Source: JABCPH02 sp963524305 (GTDB taxonomy: Bacteria > Fusobacteriota > Fusobacteriia > Fusobacteriales > Leptotrichiaceae). From it: a DNA stretch of 64,000 nucleotides. Shown here in pieces: positions 1-8,915 of this stretch. The position numbers were made by a program, and so were the translations under genes. The stretch spans positions 10,228-74,227 of the forward strand of contig CAURGH010000011.1 of assembly GCA_963524305.1 (NCBI GenBank), written 5' to 3'. Position 1 is the first letter of the stretch, and each line of letters opens with the position of its first letter. Below the pieces are notes generated by a model. It saw only the letters and a program-made list of their open reading frames with translations. It was not told the origin of the DNA and searched no databases.

Positions 1-86
1 TTTTTGTGGATGCGAATACAAAACCAGCAAAAAAAACAGTATCAAAAAAGAAAACAACTTCAAAAAAAGTGACGGAAGAGAAATAA
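1..86 (+). CDS. C-terminal end of an unidentified lysine-rich protein (partial)
   Basis: The third frame is open from the window edge to a TAA at 84-86. It encodes a 27-residue tail rich in Lys, Thr and Ser (TKPAKKTVSKKKTTSKKV). Such basic tails occur on DNA-binding proteins such as topoisomerase I, but nothing here identifies the gene. It is followed within 15 bp by a strong terminator, which supports a real gene end. Confidence 0.6.
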   Translation, partial: FVDANTKPAKKTVSKKKTTSKKVTEEK

Positions 87-100
87 GATTTATAAAAAAG

Positions 101-130
101 AATCAGATGTTGAGTGGCATCTGATTTTTG
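101..130 (+). terminator. Rho-independent terminator after the first partial gene
   Basis: A perfect 9-bp stem, AATCAGATG (101-109) with CATCTGATT (118-126), has an 8-nt loop and runs into a T tract. It ends the upstream lysine-rich gene and separates it from pcrA. Confidence 0.85.
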
Positions 131-202
131 TTTCATTTTTGTAACAGATTTATAATAAATTAGTTAGAAAAATTATATTTGCAGTGAAAATAGAAAATAA
201 AA

Positions 203-231
203 AAGACAAAAATTTTAAATTATGGTATAAT
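203..231 (+). promoter_or_regulatory. Candidate promoter of the pcrA-lpxC unit
   Basis: AAGACA (203-208) and TATAAT (226-231) are separated by 17 bp in the gap between the upstream terminator and pcrA. The -10 is perfect and the -35 weak. The rest of the 131-323 gap is plain AT-rich DNA apart from the pcrA ribosome site near 311-318. Confidence 0.45.
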
Positions 232-323
232 AAAATGAAAAAATATTATATAAAACTTGAATTTTAAATAGTTCGCTTGGGATTAATAATTATAAAAATA
301 GTTGCAAAAAAGGAAGGGACAAA

Positions 324-2516
324 ATGAGTATTTTAAATGAATTGAATGAAAATCAGAGAAAAGCAGCAGAAAAGATTGAGGGACCTGTATTGATATTAGC
401 TGGAGCTGGAAGTGGTAAAACTAGGACAGTTACTTATAGAATAGCTCATATGATAAAAGAAAAAAACATTTCTCCATTGAATATATTGGCATTGACCTTT
501 ACTAATAAGGCAGCAAGAGAAATGAAGGAGAGAGCAGAAGAGCTTATTGGTGAAGAAAATTCATATAATTTAGTTGTGTCGACGTTTCACTCGTTTGCAG
601 TAAGAATATTGAAAACTTATTCAGAAAGAATTGGTTATGGAAGAAACTTTAATATTTATGATGTCGATGATCAAAAGTCAATAATTACAAAAATAAAAAA
701 AGAAATGAATATAAAAGATGACATTGCACCTGGCAGAATTGCAAATAGAATTAGTAAATTAAAGGAAGATGGAGTAGGATTAAATGAAGTTTCTAGACAG
801 TTAGATTTAAGAATACCAGCAAATCGATTATTTTATGATATTTATAAAAAATATGATGAGGTTTTGAAAGCTAATAATGCAATGGATTTTTCAGATTTAT
901 TGTTAAATGCAAGAAGACTTTTGGATGATAAATATGTGCTAGATATTATTCAAAATAGATATCAATATATTGTAGTTGATGAATATCAAGATACAAATAA
1001 TATTCAGTATGAAATTATTAATTTGATTGCTGCGAAATATAGAAATATTTGCGTTGTTGGAGATGAAGATCAAAGTATTTATGCGTTTAGAGGTGCGAAT
1101 ATAGAAAATATTCTTAATTTTGAAAAAGATTATCCAGATGCGTATACTATAAAATTGGAAAGAAATTATCGTTCTACGAAAAGAATTCTTGATACAGCAA
1201 ATGAATTGATAAGAAACAATAAAAGTTCAAAAGGGAAAAAACTTTGGACAGATGGTTCTGAAGGGGAAAAAATTAAAATATTCAATGCGAAAACACCTTA
1301 CGATGAAGCCGAATTTATTGTAAAAGAAATTAAGGCAAAATCAAAATCTGGTGTAGATTACAAAGATATGACAATTTTATACAGAACAAATGCACAATCA
1401 CGGGTTTTAGAGGAAAAATTATTGGAAGGAAATGTTCCGTATAAAATTTATGGTGGAATGCAATTTTTTCAAAGAAAAGAAATAAAAGATATATTGGCGT
1501 ATTTAAATTTATTGAATAACAGAAATGATAATCATAATTTTTATAGAATTATTAATGTTCCAAAAAGGTCAATTGGAGAGAAAACGCTAGAAAAAATAGC
1601 AGAAATAGCAAACGAAAGAAATATTCCAATGTTAGATGCGTTGCAGTTTGTGGATGAAACTAATATTAGAGGAGCTGTAAAAAATACTTTAAAAGATTTT
1701 TACAATATGATACAAGGAATTTATCTTAGCTTAGATGAATTATCGGTAAAAGAAGTTTTTGATGAAGTTATTACTAAAACAAAATATTTTGATTCAATTG
1801 AAGATAATAAGGAAGATAGAGTTAAGAATATTGAAGAACTTTTAAATAGTATTATTGAATTAGAGAAGAGAAATCCACATGTTTCATTGGCTGATTATCT
1901 GGATATGGTTTCTTTGACTGCTTCAACTGATGAAATGGAAGAAAATGAGAATTTTGTGAAGTTAATGACTATTCATAGCTCGAAAGGATTAGAGTTTGAT
2001 TATGTATTTATTGCTGGGATGGAAGATGGGTTATTTCCTTCTTGTTCTTTTGAAAGTTCGGAAGAGGATATTGAAGAAGAAAGAAGACTTTGTTATGTGG
2101 CAGTAACTAGAGCGAAAAAAGAATTGTATATTTCATATGCGTCAGAAAGAATGACTTGGGGACAAATGAATTACAATAGAAAACCGTCTAGATTTATATA
2201 TGAAATGAAACAAGATAATCTTGAATATTTAGTAAATAATATCATCACTTTATCCAAAGTAAAGAAAATGTCAAGTTCAAGTTTTAAAGAAGATAAATTT
2301 CAAGTTAGAAATGAAAACTTTAATCCATTTTCGATAAGGAAATCGAAAGAACTTCATGAAAATAATTCTAAATATAAAGTTGGGGATACAGTAACTCATA
2401 AAAAATTTGGAAAAGGTAGAATAAAGCATGTTGATAAAAAAAGTTTGACGATAGATTTTATGGTTGGAGAAAAAAAATTAGCATTGATTTTAGCTGAAAA
2501 ATTTTTGATAGATTAA
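324..2516 (+). CDS. pcrA: ATP-dependent DNA helicase PcrA/UvrD
   Basis: A superfamily 1A 3'-5' DNA helicase of 730 residues, the usual family length. It acts in nucleotide-excision repair, mismatch repair and removal of proteins from DNA. Visible motifs are Walker A AGAGSGKT (residues 26-33), LTFTNKAA (Ia), VVDEYQDTN (II), GDEDQSIYAFRGA (III), RNYRST (IV), HSSKGLEFD (V) and VAVTRAKKELY (VI). The C-terminus KYKVGDTVTHKKFGKGRI is the Tudor-like RNA-polymerase-contacting tail typical of PcrA. A GGAAGGGA ribosome site precedes the ATG. It is followed 18 bp later by lpxC, so the two are probably co-transcribed. The pcrA versus uvrD name is a convention. Confidence 0.95.
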   Translation: MSILNELNENQRKAAEKIEGPVLILAGAGSGKTRTVTYRIAHMIKEKNISPLNILALTFTNKAAREMKERAEELIGEENSYNLVVSTFHSFAVRILKTYSERIGYGRNFNIYDVDDQKSIITKIKKEMNIKDDIAPGRIANRISKLKEDGVGLNEVSRQLDLRIPANRLFYDIYKKYDEVLKANNAMDFSDLLLNARRLLDDKYVLDIIQNRYQYIVVDEYQDTNNIQYEIINLIAAKYRNICVVGDEDQSIYAFRGANIENILNFEKDYPDAYTIKLERNYRSTKRILDTANELIRNNKSSKGKKLWTDGSEGEKIKIFNAKTPYDEAEFIVKEIKAKSKSGVDYKDMTILYRTNAQSRVLEEKLLEGNVPYKIYGGMQFFQRKEIKDILAYLNLLNNRNDNHNFYRIINVPKRSIGEKTLEKIAEIANERNIPMLDALQFVDETNIRGAVKNTLKDFYNMIQGIYLSLDELSVKEVFDEVITKTKYFDSIEDNKEDRVKNIEELLNSIIELEKRNPHVSLADYLDMVSLTASTDEMEENENFVKLMTIHSSKGLEFDYVFIAGMEDGLFPSCSFESSEEDIEEERRLCYVAVTRAKKELYISYASERMTWGQMNYNRKPSRFIYEMKQDNLEYLVNNIITLSKVKKMSSSSFKEDKFQVRNENFNPFSIRKSKELHENNSKYKVGDTVTHKKFGKGRIKHVDKKSLTIDFMVGEKKLALILAEKFLID

Positions 2517-2534
2517 ATAAATGGAGGTAAATTT

Positions 2535-3392
2535 ATGAAAAGAAAAACTATTGGGAAAACAGTGGAGATAGTAGGAATTGGTCTTCATAAAGGTGAGGAA
2601 ATAAAATTGGTTTTAAATCCTAATGATGGAAGTAATCCTGAAATACCACAAGGAATTGTTTTTAAAAGAATGGATGTTGAAGGGAAAAATCCAATTGTGA
2701 CTGTGGATTATACGCATTTATTTGATTTAGAAAGAGGAACTAATATAAGAAATGAAGATGATGTAAAAGTGCATACGATCGAACACTTTTTATCAGCTTT
2801 GTCTGTTTCAGGAATAACTGATATTTTCGTTGAAATAACAGGAAATGAATTACCAATATTAGACGGAAGTTCTATCAAGTTTATTGAAAAGTTTCAAGAG
2901 GCAGGATTTAAGGAACTAGAAACAGAAATCGAACCAGTTGTTTTGACAGAACCAATTATATTTAGTGATGAGAAAGCTGGTAAATATGTGATTGGATTAC
3001 CTTATGATGGATTTAAAATATCTTATACAATTGATTTTAATCACAGCTTTTTAAAATCACAATATTTTGAAACAGAAATAACTTTTGATGATTATGTTGA
3101 AAAAATTTCTAAATGTAGAACATTTGCATTTGATTATGAAATTGATTTTTTGAAAAAAAATAATTTAGCATTAGGTGGAAGTTTGGATAATGCGATTGTA
3201 ATAGGAGAAAATGGGCCTTTGAATCCAGAAGGTTTGAGATATCCAGATGAATTTGTAAGACATAAAATTTTGGATATTATTGGAGATTTGTATGTTTTGG
3301 GAAGACCAATAAAGGCACATATAATCGCCGTAAAAGCTGGACATTTTGTAAATGCTAAAATGACAGCAATGATTGCAAAAAAATATTTATAA
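2535..3392 (+). CDS. lpxC: UDP-3-O-acyl-N-acetylglucosamine deacetylase LpxC
   Basis: Zinc amidase that performs the committed step of lipid A synthesis in the cytoplasm, removing acetate from UDP-3-O-acyl-GlcNAc. Family features are visible: N-terminal KTVEIVGIGLHKGE, the zinc histidine in VHTIEHFLSAL, ELPILDGSS, the second metal cluster RHKILDIIGDLYVLG (His and Asp) and the C-terminal catalytic His in AGHFVN. Length (285 aa) is slightly short of the roughly 300 of proteobacterial LpxC but complete. A TGGAGGT ribosome site lies 8 nt from the ATG. Together with fabZ, lpxA, lpxI and lpxB downstream it shows that the organism makes lipopolysaccharide. Confidence 0.96.
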   Translation: MKRKTIGKTVEIVGIGLHKGEEIKLVLNPNDGSNPEIPQGIVFKRMDVEGKNPIVTVDYTHLFDLERGTNIRNEDDVKVHTIEHFLSALSVSGITDIFVEITGNELPILDGSSIKFIEKFQEAGFKELETEIEPVVLTEPIIFSDEKAGKYVIGLPYDGFKISYTIDFNHSFLKSQYFETEITFDDYVEKISKCRTFAFDYEIDFLKKNNLALGGSLDNAIVIGENGPLNPEGLRYPDEFVRHKILDIIGDLYVLGRPIKAHIIAVKAGHFVNAKMTAMIAKKYL

Positions 3393-3460
3393 TAGAAATT
3401 GTAAAAAATTTTTTATAAAAAATTAACGATAAATAATTTATAAAAAAAGTAAAAAAATAG

Positions 3461-3489
3461 TTGTAATTTGTTTAAAAATTAAATATAAT
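3461..3489 (+). promoter_or_regulatory. Promoter of the fabZ-lpxA-lpxI-lpxB operon
   Basis: TTGTAA (3461-3466) and TATAAT (3484-3489) with an exact 17-bp spacer lie in the 265-bp gap between lpxC and fabZ. Transcription would start about 160 bp before fabZ, giving a long leader that contains a perfect 14-bp palindrome. Confidence 0.65.
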
Positions 3490-3515
3490 ATATATAACTA
3501 TATAAAATATTAAAA

Positions 3516-3529
3516 CTTCAATATTGAAG
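3516..3529 (+). promoter_or_regulatory. 14-bp palindrome in the fabZ leader, possible operator
   Basis: CTTCAATATTGAAG is a perfect palindrome about 27 bp downstream of the -10 hexamer, partly extended by flanking AAA/TTT. A roadblock operator for a fatty-acid or envelope regulator is an inference. The sequence does not match a regulator site that I can name. Confidence 0.35.
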
Positions 3530-3657
3530 GTTTATTAGTTTTAAAGTTTTAGTTTTAATTTTGTCAGATTTTAAATAAAATTTTAAAATATTTTTTAAAT
3601 GGTTCATTTTAAGATACAAAAAATAAAGAGATAAAAAAATTAGGAGGAATTAGAGAG

Positions 3658-4083
3658 ATGGAAACAGTTATGAATATAGAAGATATTATGAAAATATTAC
3701 CACACAGATATCCTTTTTTATTAGTGGATAGAGTAATTGAAAAAAATGGAACAGATAGTTTGGTAGCTATTAAAAATTTAACAATGAATGAAGAATTTTT
3801 CCAAGGGCACTTTCCAGGAAAACCAGTAATGCCAGGAGTATTGCAAATGGAAGCATTGGCACAAGCAGTAGGGTTATTAATGTTAGAACCAGGGAAAATA
3901 CCTTTATTTATGTCAATTGATAAATGTAAATTTAGAAAACCAGTAGTGCCTGGAGACCAATTAAGATTAGAAGTAGAAAAATTAAGCGTTAGAAGAAACA
4001 TTATTGTTGCTAAAGGAAGATGTGTAGTTGATGGAAATGTAGTTAGTGAAGGAGAACTAAAATTTGCAGTTACAGATATGTAA
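3658..4083 (+). CDS. fabZ: 3-hydroxyacyl-ACP dehydratase FabZ
   Basis: Hot-dog-fold dehydratase of type II fatty acid synthesis; it removes water from (3R)-hydroxyacyl-ACP and competes with LpxA for the hydroxyacyl-ACP pool. Diagnostic sequence is ILPHRYPFLLVDRV with the catalytic His, GHFPGKPVMPGVLQMEALAQ with the catalytic Glu, and KCKFRKPVVPGDQL. Length 141 aa is normal. The start at 3658 fits AGGAGG at 3642-3647 with 10-nt spacing; the next in-frame ATG, 12 nt on, is too far. It is the first gene after an internal promoter and is followed 43 bp later by lpxA, the common fabZ-lpxA pairing. Confidence 0.96.
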   Translation: METVMNIEDIMKILPHRYPFLLVDRVIEKNGTDSLVAIKNLTMNEEFFQGHFPGKPVMPGVLQMEALAQAVGLLMLEPGKIPLFMSIDKCKFRKPVVPGDQLRLEVEKLSVRRNIIVAKGRCVVDGNVVSEGELKFAVTDM

Positions 4084-4126
4084 TTTGTAATAAAAATAGA
4101 AAAAACAAAAGAAGAGGTTTTAATTT

Positions 4127-4906
4127 ATGAGTATGAACAATATACATCCAACAGCAGTTGTTGATCCAAATGCTAAAATAGGAGAGAATGTAAAAATAGG
4201 TCCTTATTCTGTGATAGGACCAGAAGTAACTATCGGTAACGGAACTACTATAGAATCTCATGTTGTTATCGAAGGTGAAACAATAATAGGTGAAAATAAC
4301 TATATTTTTTCTTTTGCATCAATTGGAAAGGATCCACAGGATTTAAAATTTGATGGTGAAAAAACAAGAGTTGTAATAGGAAATAATAACAAAATTAGAG
4401 AATTTGTAACAATTCATAGAGGAACTACTGATAAATATGAAACAAGAGTTGGAAATGATTGTTTGATAATGGCGTATGTTCATATTGCACATGATTGTAT
4501 TATAGGAGATCATTGTGTATTAGCAAATGCTGCTACTTTTGCAGGTCATGTGGAAGTGGAAGATTGGGCAGTTGTTGGAGGGTTGACAGCGATTCATCAG
4601 TTTACAAGAGTAGGAAGACATGCGATGATAGGAGGATGCTCAGCTGTAACTCAAGACGTTGTGCCCTATATGCTTTCTGAAGGAAACAAAGCTAGAGCAG
4701 TATACATTAATATTGTAGGACTTCAAAGAAGAGGGTTTTCGGCAGAACAAATTAAAACTTTGAGAGAAGTTTATAAGATTATATTTAAGAAAAAACTAAA
4801 ATTAGAAGAAGCATTACATATATTGGAAAATGACTACAAAGATAATGCAGATGTAGTAAAATTGGTTGAATTTATTAGAAAAAGTAAAAGAGGAATCGCA
4901 AGATAA
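4127..4906 (+). CDS. lpxA: Acyl-ACP--UDP-GlcNAc O-acyltransferase LpxA
   Basis: First enzyme of lipid A synthesis, transferring a hydroxyacyl chain from ACP to the 3-OH of UDP-GlcNAc. The N-terminal two thirds are hexapeptide repeats (IHPTAVVDPNAKIGENVKIGPYSVIG and onward) that build a left-handed beta-helix. The catalytic histidine lies in the segment around MAYVHIAHDC, and the C-terminal helices run from GLQRRGFSAEQI. At 259 residues it has the standard length. A GAAGAGG ribosome site precedes the ATG; initiation at Met3 cannot be excluded. It lies in the operon fabZ-lpxA-lpxI-lpxB, separated from lpxI by 3 nt. Confidence 0.96.
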   Translation: MSMNNIHPTAVVDPNAKIGENVKIGPYSVIGPEVTIGNGTTIESHVVIEGETIIGENNYIFSFASIGKDPQDLKFDGEKTRVVIGNNNKIREFVTIHRGTTDKYETRVGNDCLIMAYVHIAHDCIIGDHCVLANAATFAGHVEVEDWAVVGGLTAIHQFTRVGRHAMIGGCSAVTQDVVPYMLSEGNKARAVYINIVGLQRRGFSAEQIKTLREVYKIIFKKKLKLEEALHILENDYKDNADVVKLVEFIRKSKRGIAR

Positions 4907-4909
4907 ATT

Positions 4910-5716
4910 ATGAATAAAGTAGGTTTAATAGCTGGAAATGGTAAATTGCCAGAATTATTTTTAGAACAATGTGAATTACAGGGAATAGAATTATTCTCTG
5001 TTTATTTATTCGATAGCGTTGAAGAAAGCGTGAAAAATCATATAAATTCAGCTAAATATAGCGTAGCACAACCTGGGAAAATAATCTCTTATTTTAAGAA
5101 AAAGGGTGTTTCCCAAGTTGTTATGCTTGGAAAAGTTGAAAAAGATTTAATTTTCTCAAATTTAAAGTTTGATTTTGTTGCAGCAAAAATTTTATTTTCT
5201 TCAAAAAATAAGAAAGACAAAAATATTTTAAAGGCAATTATTGATTATATTGAATCTGAAGGAATAACAGTATTGCCACAAAATTATTTGTTGGATGATT
5301 ATATAGCTAAAGAGAAGGTTTATACGAAAAAAATTCCTAGCGAAAATGACGAAAAAACAATCAAAATTGGGATAGAAGCTGCGAAAATGTTAACAGATAT
5401 TGATGCAGGGCAAACAGTAGTTGCTAAAGATGAATCTATTGTTGCTTTGGAAGGAATAGAAGGTACTGATAAAGCGATTTTAAGGGGTGGAGAATTAGCT
5501 GGGAAAGACTGTATCGTTGTAAAAATGGCTAGAAGAAATCAAGATTATCGAATAGATGTTCCGACAATAGGTGTTGAAACGATAAAAAAAGTTGTAGAAA
5601 TTAAAGCAAAAGGAATTGTAATAGAAGCGGATAAAATGCTATTCATTAATCAAGATGAAGTTGTAGAATATGCGAATAAAAATAAAATATTTATTAAAGG
5701 AATAAAACATGAATAA
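4910..5716 (+). CDS. lpxI: UDP-2,3-diacylglucosamine hydrolase LpxI
   Basis: Member of the LpxI (DUF1009) family, which cleaves UDP-2,3-diacylglucosamine to lipid X and UMP and replaces LpxH in many bacteria outside the gamma- and betaproteobacteria. The start VGLIAGNGKLPELF, the central KIGIEAAKMLTDIDAGQTVVAKD and the C-terminal DVPTIGVETIKKVVE followed by GIVIEADKMLFI match the family pattern over the full length of 268 residues. It sits between lpxA and lpxB, exactly where this step belongs, and its stop overlaps the lpxB start by 8 bp, implying translational coupling. Confidence 0.93.
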   Translation: MNKVGLIAGNGKLPELFLEQCELQGIELFSVYLFDSVEESVKNHINSAKYSVAQPGKIISYFKKKGVSQVVMLGKVEKDLIFSNLKFDFVAAKILFSSKNKKDKNILKAIIDYIESEGITVLPQNYLLDDYIAKEKVYTKKIPSENDEKTIKIGIEAAKMLTDIDAGQTVVAKDESIVALEGIEGTDKAILRGGELAGKDCIVVKMARRNQDYRIDVPTIGVETIKKVVEIKAKGIVIEADKMLFINQDEVVEYANKNKIFIKGIKHE

Positions 5717-6821
5717 AATAAAAAAAGTATTTGTATCTTGCGGAGAGATGTCGGGAGATTTACATTTATCGTATATTATTGAGAGTATTAGAAAAAAAGA
5801 TAGTGAAATTGAATTTTACGGTGTTGTAGGCGACAAGTCTATAAAAGCTGGAGCGAATAAAGTAAATCACATTAAAGATAATGATATTATGGGATTTGTT
5901 GAAGCTGTAAAAAAATATAAATATTTTAAAAATAAAGCTAAAGAATATTTAAAATTCATACAAGAAAATAATATAGACACAGTTATATTTGTAGATTTTG
6001 GTGGATTTAATTTAAAATTTTTTGATTTATTGAAAAAAGAAATACCAAAAATAAAGACAATTTATTATATTCCACCAAAAGTTTGGGCTTGGGGAAAATC
6101 AAGAATAAAAGAATTGAAGAAATTTGATGATGTAATAGTAATTTTTCCCTTTGAAAAAGCATATTATGATAGTTTAGAAAGTTCCAAAAAAATAAATGTG
6201 AACTACTTTGGAAATCCATTGGTTGATAAATATAAGTTTTCTGAAAATTTAGGTGATAAAATTTTGTTATTGCCAGGAAGTAGACGACAAGAAATTTTAA
6301 AATTTATTCCTGAAATAGTAAGATTTGTAAAATTAGAAGAAATGAAAAATCAGAAATTTATTTTGAAATTTGCAGATAAATTGCATTTGGAATATGTGAA
6401 AGAATATAACTTAGAAAATATTGAAAATGTAGAAATAAGTTTTGATTCTATTGAAAATTTGAGAAGAGATTCTAAATATGCGATTGCAACTTCGGGGACT
6501 GTAACATTTGAATTATCAGTGATGGGATTACCAACAATAGTTGTGTATAAAACTTCTCCTATTAATGCGTTTATTGCTAGAAAAATTGTTAAAATAACTT
6601 ATATTAGTTTAACGAACTTAAACGCAAATAAAGAGATTTTTCCAGAGTTGTTACAAGAAGATTTTTCAACTGAAAAATTATTATTACAATGTCAAAATTT
6701 TGAAGAAAATAAAGAAAAAGTTGTTTTGGAATTGAAAAAAGAACGAGAGAAATTGGGTAATAGTGGTGTTTTAGATAAGATATCGAATTATCTAATTGAA
6801 AAAATAAAAGAGAGTAAATAA
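5709..6821 (+). CDS. lpxB: Lipid-A-disaccharide synthase LpxB
   Basis: GT19 glycosyltransferase that condenses lipid X with UDP-2,3-diacylglucosamine to the tetraacyl disaccharide at the inner membrane. Family landmarks are the N-terminal VFVSCGEMSGDLHLSYI, DFGGFNLKFF, IYYIPPKVWAWGKSRI, FGNPLVDKY, LLLPGSRRQEI and ATSGTVTFELSVMGLPTIVVYKTSPI. Length (370 aa) is normal. The ATG lies inside the end of lpxI (ATGAATAA overlap). The window ends lipid A synthesis here; lpxD, lpxK and the Kdo genes are not present and must lie elsewhere. Confidence 0.95.
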   Translation: MNKIKKVFVSCGEMSGDLHLSYIIESIRKKDSEIEFYGVVGDKSIKAGANKVNHIKDNDIMGFVEAVKKYKYFKNKAKEYLKFIQENNIDTVIFVDFGGFNLKFFDLLKKEIPKIKTIYYIPPKVWAWGKSRIKELKKFDDVIVIFPFEKAYYDSLESSKKINVNYFGNPLVDKYKFSENLGDKILLLPGSRRQEILKFIPEIVRFVKLEEMKNQKFILKFADKLHLEYVKEYNLENIENVEISFDSIENLRRDSKYAIATSGTVTFELSVMGLPTIVVYKTSPINAFIARKIVKITYISLTNLNANKEIFPELLQEDFSTEKLLLQCQNFEENKEKVVLELKKEREKLGNSGVLDKISNYLIEKIKESK

Positions 6822-6854
6822 TTATTATTAAATATTATTTAAGAGGATTGTGAA

Positions 6855-8276
6855 ATGAAAGAAAAAAGAGAAGAGTTAATGAATAGCTCAATATTTAAAC
6901 TATTTATTAAAAATTTTATTCCTATATTAATAAGTTCTATTTTAGTAGTTTTGTATAATTTAGTTGATAGATTTTTCGTAGGAAAAATTAGTGAAGAAGC
7001 ATTGGCTGCAGTAGGAGTATCATTTTATATAGTTATGATATTTATAGCTTTTTCGATGTTAGTTGGAGTTGGAGCAGGAACGATTTACTCGATTCGACTT
7101 GGTCAAAAGAAAAAAGCTGAAACTCAAAAAATATTAGGAAATACGATTACGATATTCCTAATATTAGGAGCACTTTTATTTTTAATATTGCAATTAAATT
7201 TAGATAAAATCTTGTTGTATTCAGGTGCAAATAGAGAAACGTTACCGTATGCGAAAACTTATTTACAAATAATGCTTTTTGCTATAATACCATTGTTTTT
7301 TTCATATGGAATATCAAATCTTTTAAATGCAGCTGGAACTCCAAGAGTAGCAATGTTTTCAATGCTTGTAGGTGCGCTAACAAATATTATTTTGGATTAT
7401 GTGGCTGTAATGATTTTGAAAACAGGAGTAGAGGGAACAGCTTATGCTACATTAATAGGAAATGTATTAGCAGCTCTTATTGTAATGTGGTTTATAATAT
7501 TTGGGAAATTACCATTTAAAATAAATTTATTTGGTTATAAATTGGAATATATAAGTAATATAAAGTTCAGATTTAAATATTTGAAATTATTTCCAAAAAC
7601 GGCAAAGGATATTTTAACAATTGGTATGTCACCTTTTTTACTTCAATTAGCAAGTTCTGTTGTAGGGTTAATAACGAATAAAATTGTTGAGGTAAATGGT
7701 GGTACTGCAGGAGTAGCCGTTGTTACAATTATAAATTCTTATTTACCGATAATGACAATGACAATATATGCTGTGTCACAGGCTATGCAACCTATAATTG
7801 GATTTAATTATGGTGCAAAAAGGTACAACAAAGTAAAAAAATCATTAATAATGTCAATTTTGATAAGTATTGTTCTATCTGGAATTTTTTGCCTAGTAAT
7901 GATGCTAATACCGTATAAGTTAGTACTATTTTTCAATGAAAAAAGTACTGAATCTGCTTTAAAAGAAGGAGTAAGAGCGTTAAGAATTTATTTTTCAACA
8001 GCAATTTTATCTTCATTTGGAATAATAGTACCAAATTATTTTCAAGCAATAGGACGTCCCAAATATTCGACAGTATTAAATATACTTAGACAAGTTGTAA
8101 TATTTTTAATACTTATGATGGTATTTTCATATTATTGGAAATTGGTTGGAGTTTGGTATGCACAGCCAGCTACAGATATTATATTTTTTGTAGTGTTACT
8201 AATATTCACAATATTAGAAATAAAAGATTTGAATAGGAAACAAAAAAATATTGAAATGAAAGAGAGAGAAAATTGA
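6855..8276 (+). CDS. MATE-family multidrug/flippase-like efflux transporter
   Basis: Polytopic membrane protein of 473 residues with about 12 hydrophobic segments in two pseudo-repeats, as expected for cation-coupled MATE antiporters. Recognisable signatures are LYNLVDRFFVGKISEEALAAVG near residues 35-55, YAKTYLQIMLFAIIPLFFSYGISNLLNAAGTPRVA, and in the second half ASSVVGLITNKIVEVNG and QAMQPIIGFNYGAKRYNKVKKS. These resemble the MepA-type cluster. The substrate cannot be read from sequence. Its position between lpxB and plsY may be only operonic. AAGAGGA lies 8-10 nt before the ATG. Confidence 0.9.
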   Translation: MKEKREELMNSSIFKLFIKNFIPILISSILVVLYNLVDRFFVGKISEEALAAVGVSFYIVMIFIAFSMLVGVGAGTIYSIRLGQKKKAETQKILGNTITIFLILGALLFLILQLNLDKILLYSGANRETLPYAKTYLQIMLFAIIPLFFSYGISNLLNAAGTPRVAMFSMLVGALTNIILDYVAVMILKTGVEGTAYATLIGNVLAALIVMWFIIFGKLPFKINLFGYKLEYISNIKFRFKYLKLFPKTAKDILTIGMSPFLLQLASSVVGLITNKIVEVNGGTAGVAVVTIINSYLPIMTMTIYAVSQAMQPIIGFNYGAKRYNKVKKSLIMSILISIVLSGIFCLVMMLIPYKLVLFFNEKSTESALKEGVRALRIYFSTAILSSFGIIVPNYFQAIGRPKYSTVLNILRQVVIFLILMMVFSYYWKLVGVWYAQPATDIIFFVVLLIFTILEIKDLNRKQKNIEMKEREN

Positions 8277-8277
8277 T

Positions 8278-8868
8278 ATGACAGTAATATTAATGATAGT
8301 TGCGTATATACTTGGAAGTATACCGAATGCTCTTTGGATAGGGAAAGTATTTAAAGGAATTGATGTTAGAGAGCACGGGAGCAAAAATACAGGTTCAACA
8401 AATGCAGCAAGAGTTTTAGGTGCTAAATTAGGAATTTTGACATTAATTCTCGATATATCTAAAGGAGCGCTTCCTACTTTGATGGCTTCAATGCTATTAA
8501 ATTCATCAATTAGTGTAATTTTAGTTGGAATTTGTGCAATTTTAGGACATAGTTTTTCAATTTTTATGAAATTTAAAGGTGGGAAAGCAGTAGCTACAAC
8601 AGTTGGAGTATTTATTATATTAGTTCCAGGTGCAATTTTATTAGCAGCTATAGTTTTCTTTTTAGTTTTTGGTATTACAAGATATGTTTCATTATCTTCG
8701 ATGATTGCAGCAGTTTCTTTGCCAATTTGGATAGTATTATTTTATAAAAATATACTACTTACCATTTTTGGTGCAATAATTGCTATTTTGATAATAGTAA
8801 GACATAAAAGTAATATTCAAAGATTGCTAAATGGGACAGAATCAAAATTTTCAATAAAGAAAAAATAA
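8278..8868 (+). CDS. plsY: Glycerol-3-phosphate acyltransferase PlsY
   Basis: Integral membrane acyltransferase that transfers an acyl group from acyl-phosphate to glycerol-3-phosphate, the first step of phospholipid synthesis. The family signature YILGSIPNALWIGKVFKGIDVREHGSKNTGSTNAARVLG occupies residues 10-48, followed by GHSFSIFMKFKGGKAVATTVG (about residues 94-114) and a C-terminal RHKSNIQRLLNGTE. Five or so membrane segments and 196 residues are typical. It starts 1 nt after the MATE gene stop and is followed by gpsA, which supplies its glycerol-3-phosphate substrate. Confidence 0.95.
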   Translation: MTVILMIVAYILGSIPNALWIGKVFKGIDVREHGSKNTGSTNAARVLGAKLGILTLILDISKGALPTLMASMLLNSSISVILVGICAILGHSFSIFMKFKGGKAVATTVGVFIILVPGAILLAAIVFFLVFGITRYVSLSSMIAAVSLPIWIVLFYKNILLTIFGAIIAILIIVRHKSNIQRLLNGTESKFSIKKK

Positions 8869-8915
8869 TTTTAAAATAAAAATAAGAAGTAAAAATAAGA
8901 AAGTTGGTGGAAATA

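Noticed and set aside
3609..4001. Minus-strand frame opposite fabZ
   Set aside because: The opposite strand is an unmistakable FabZ; this frame has no family features.
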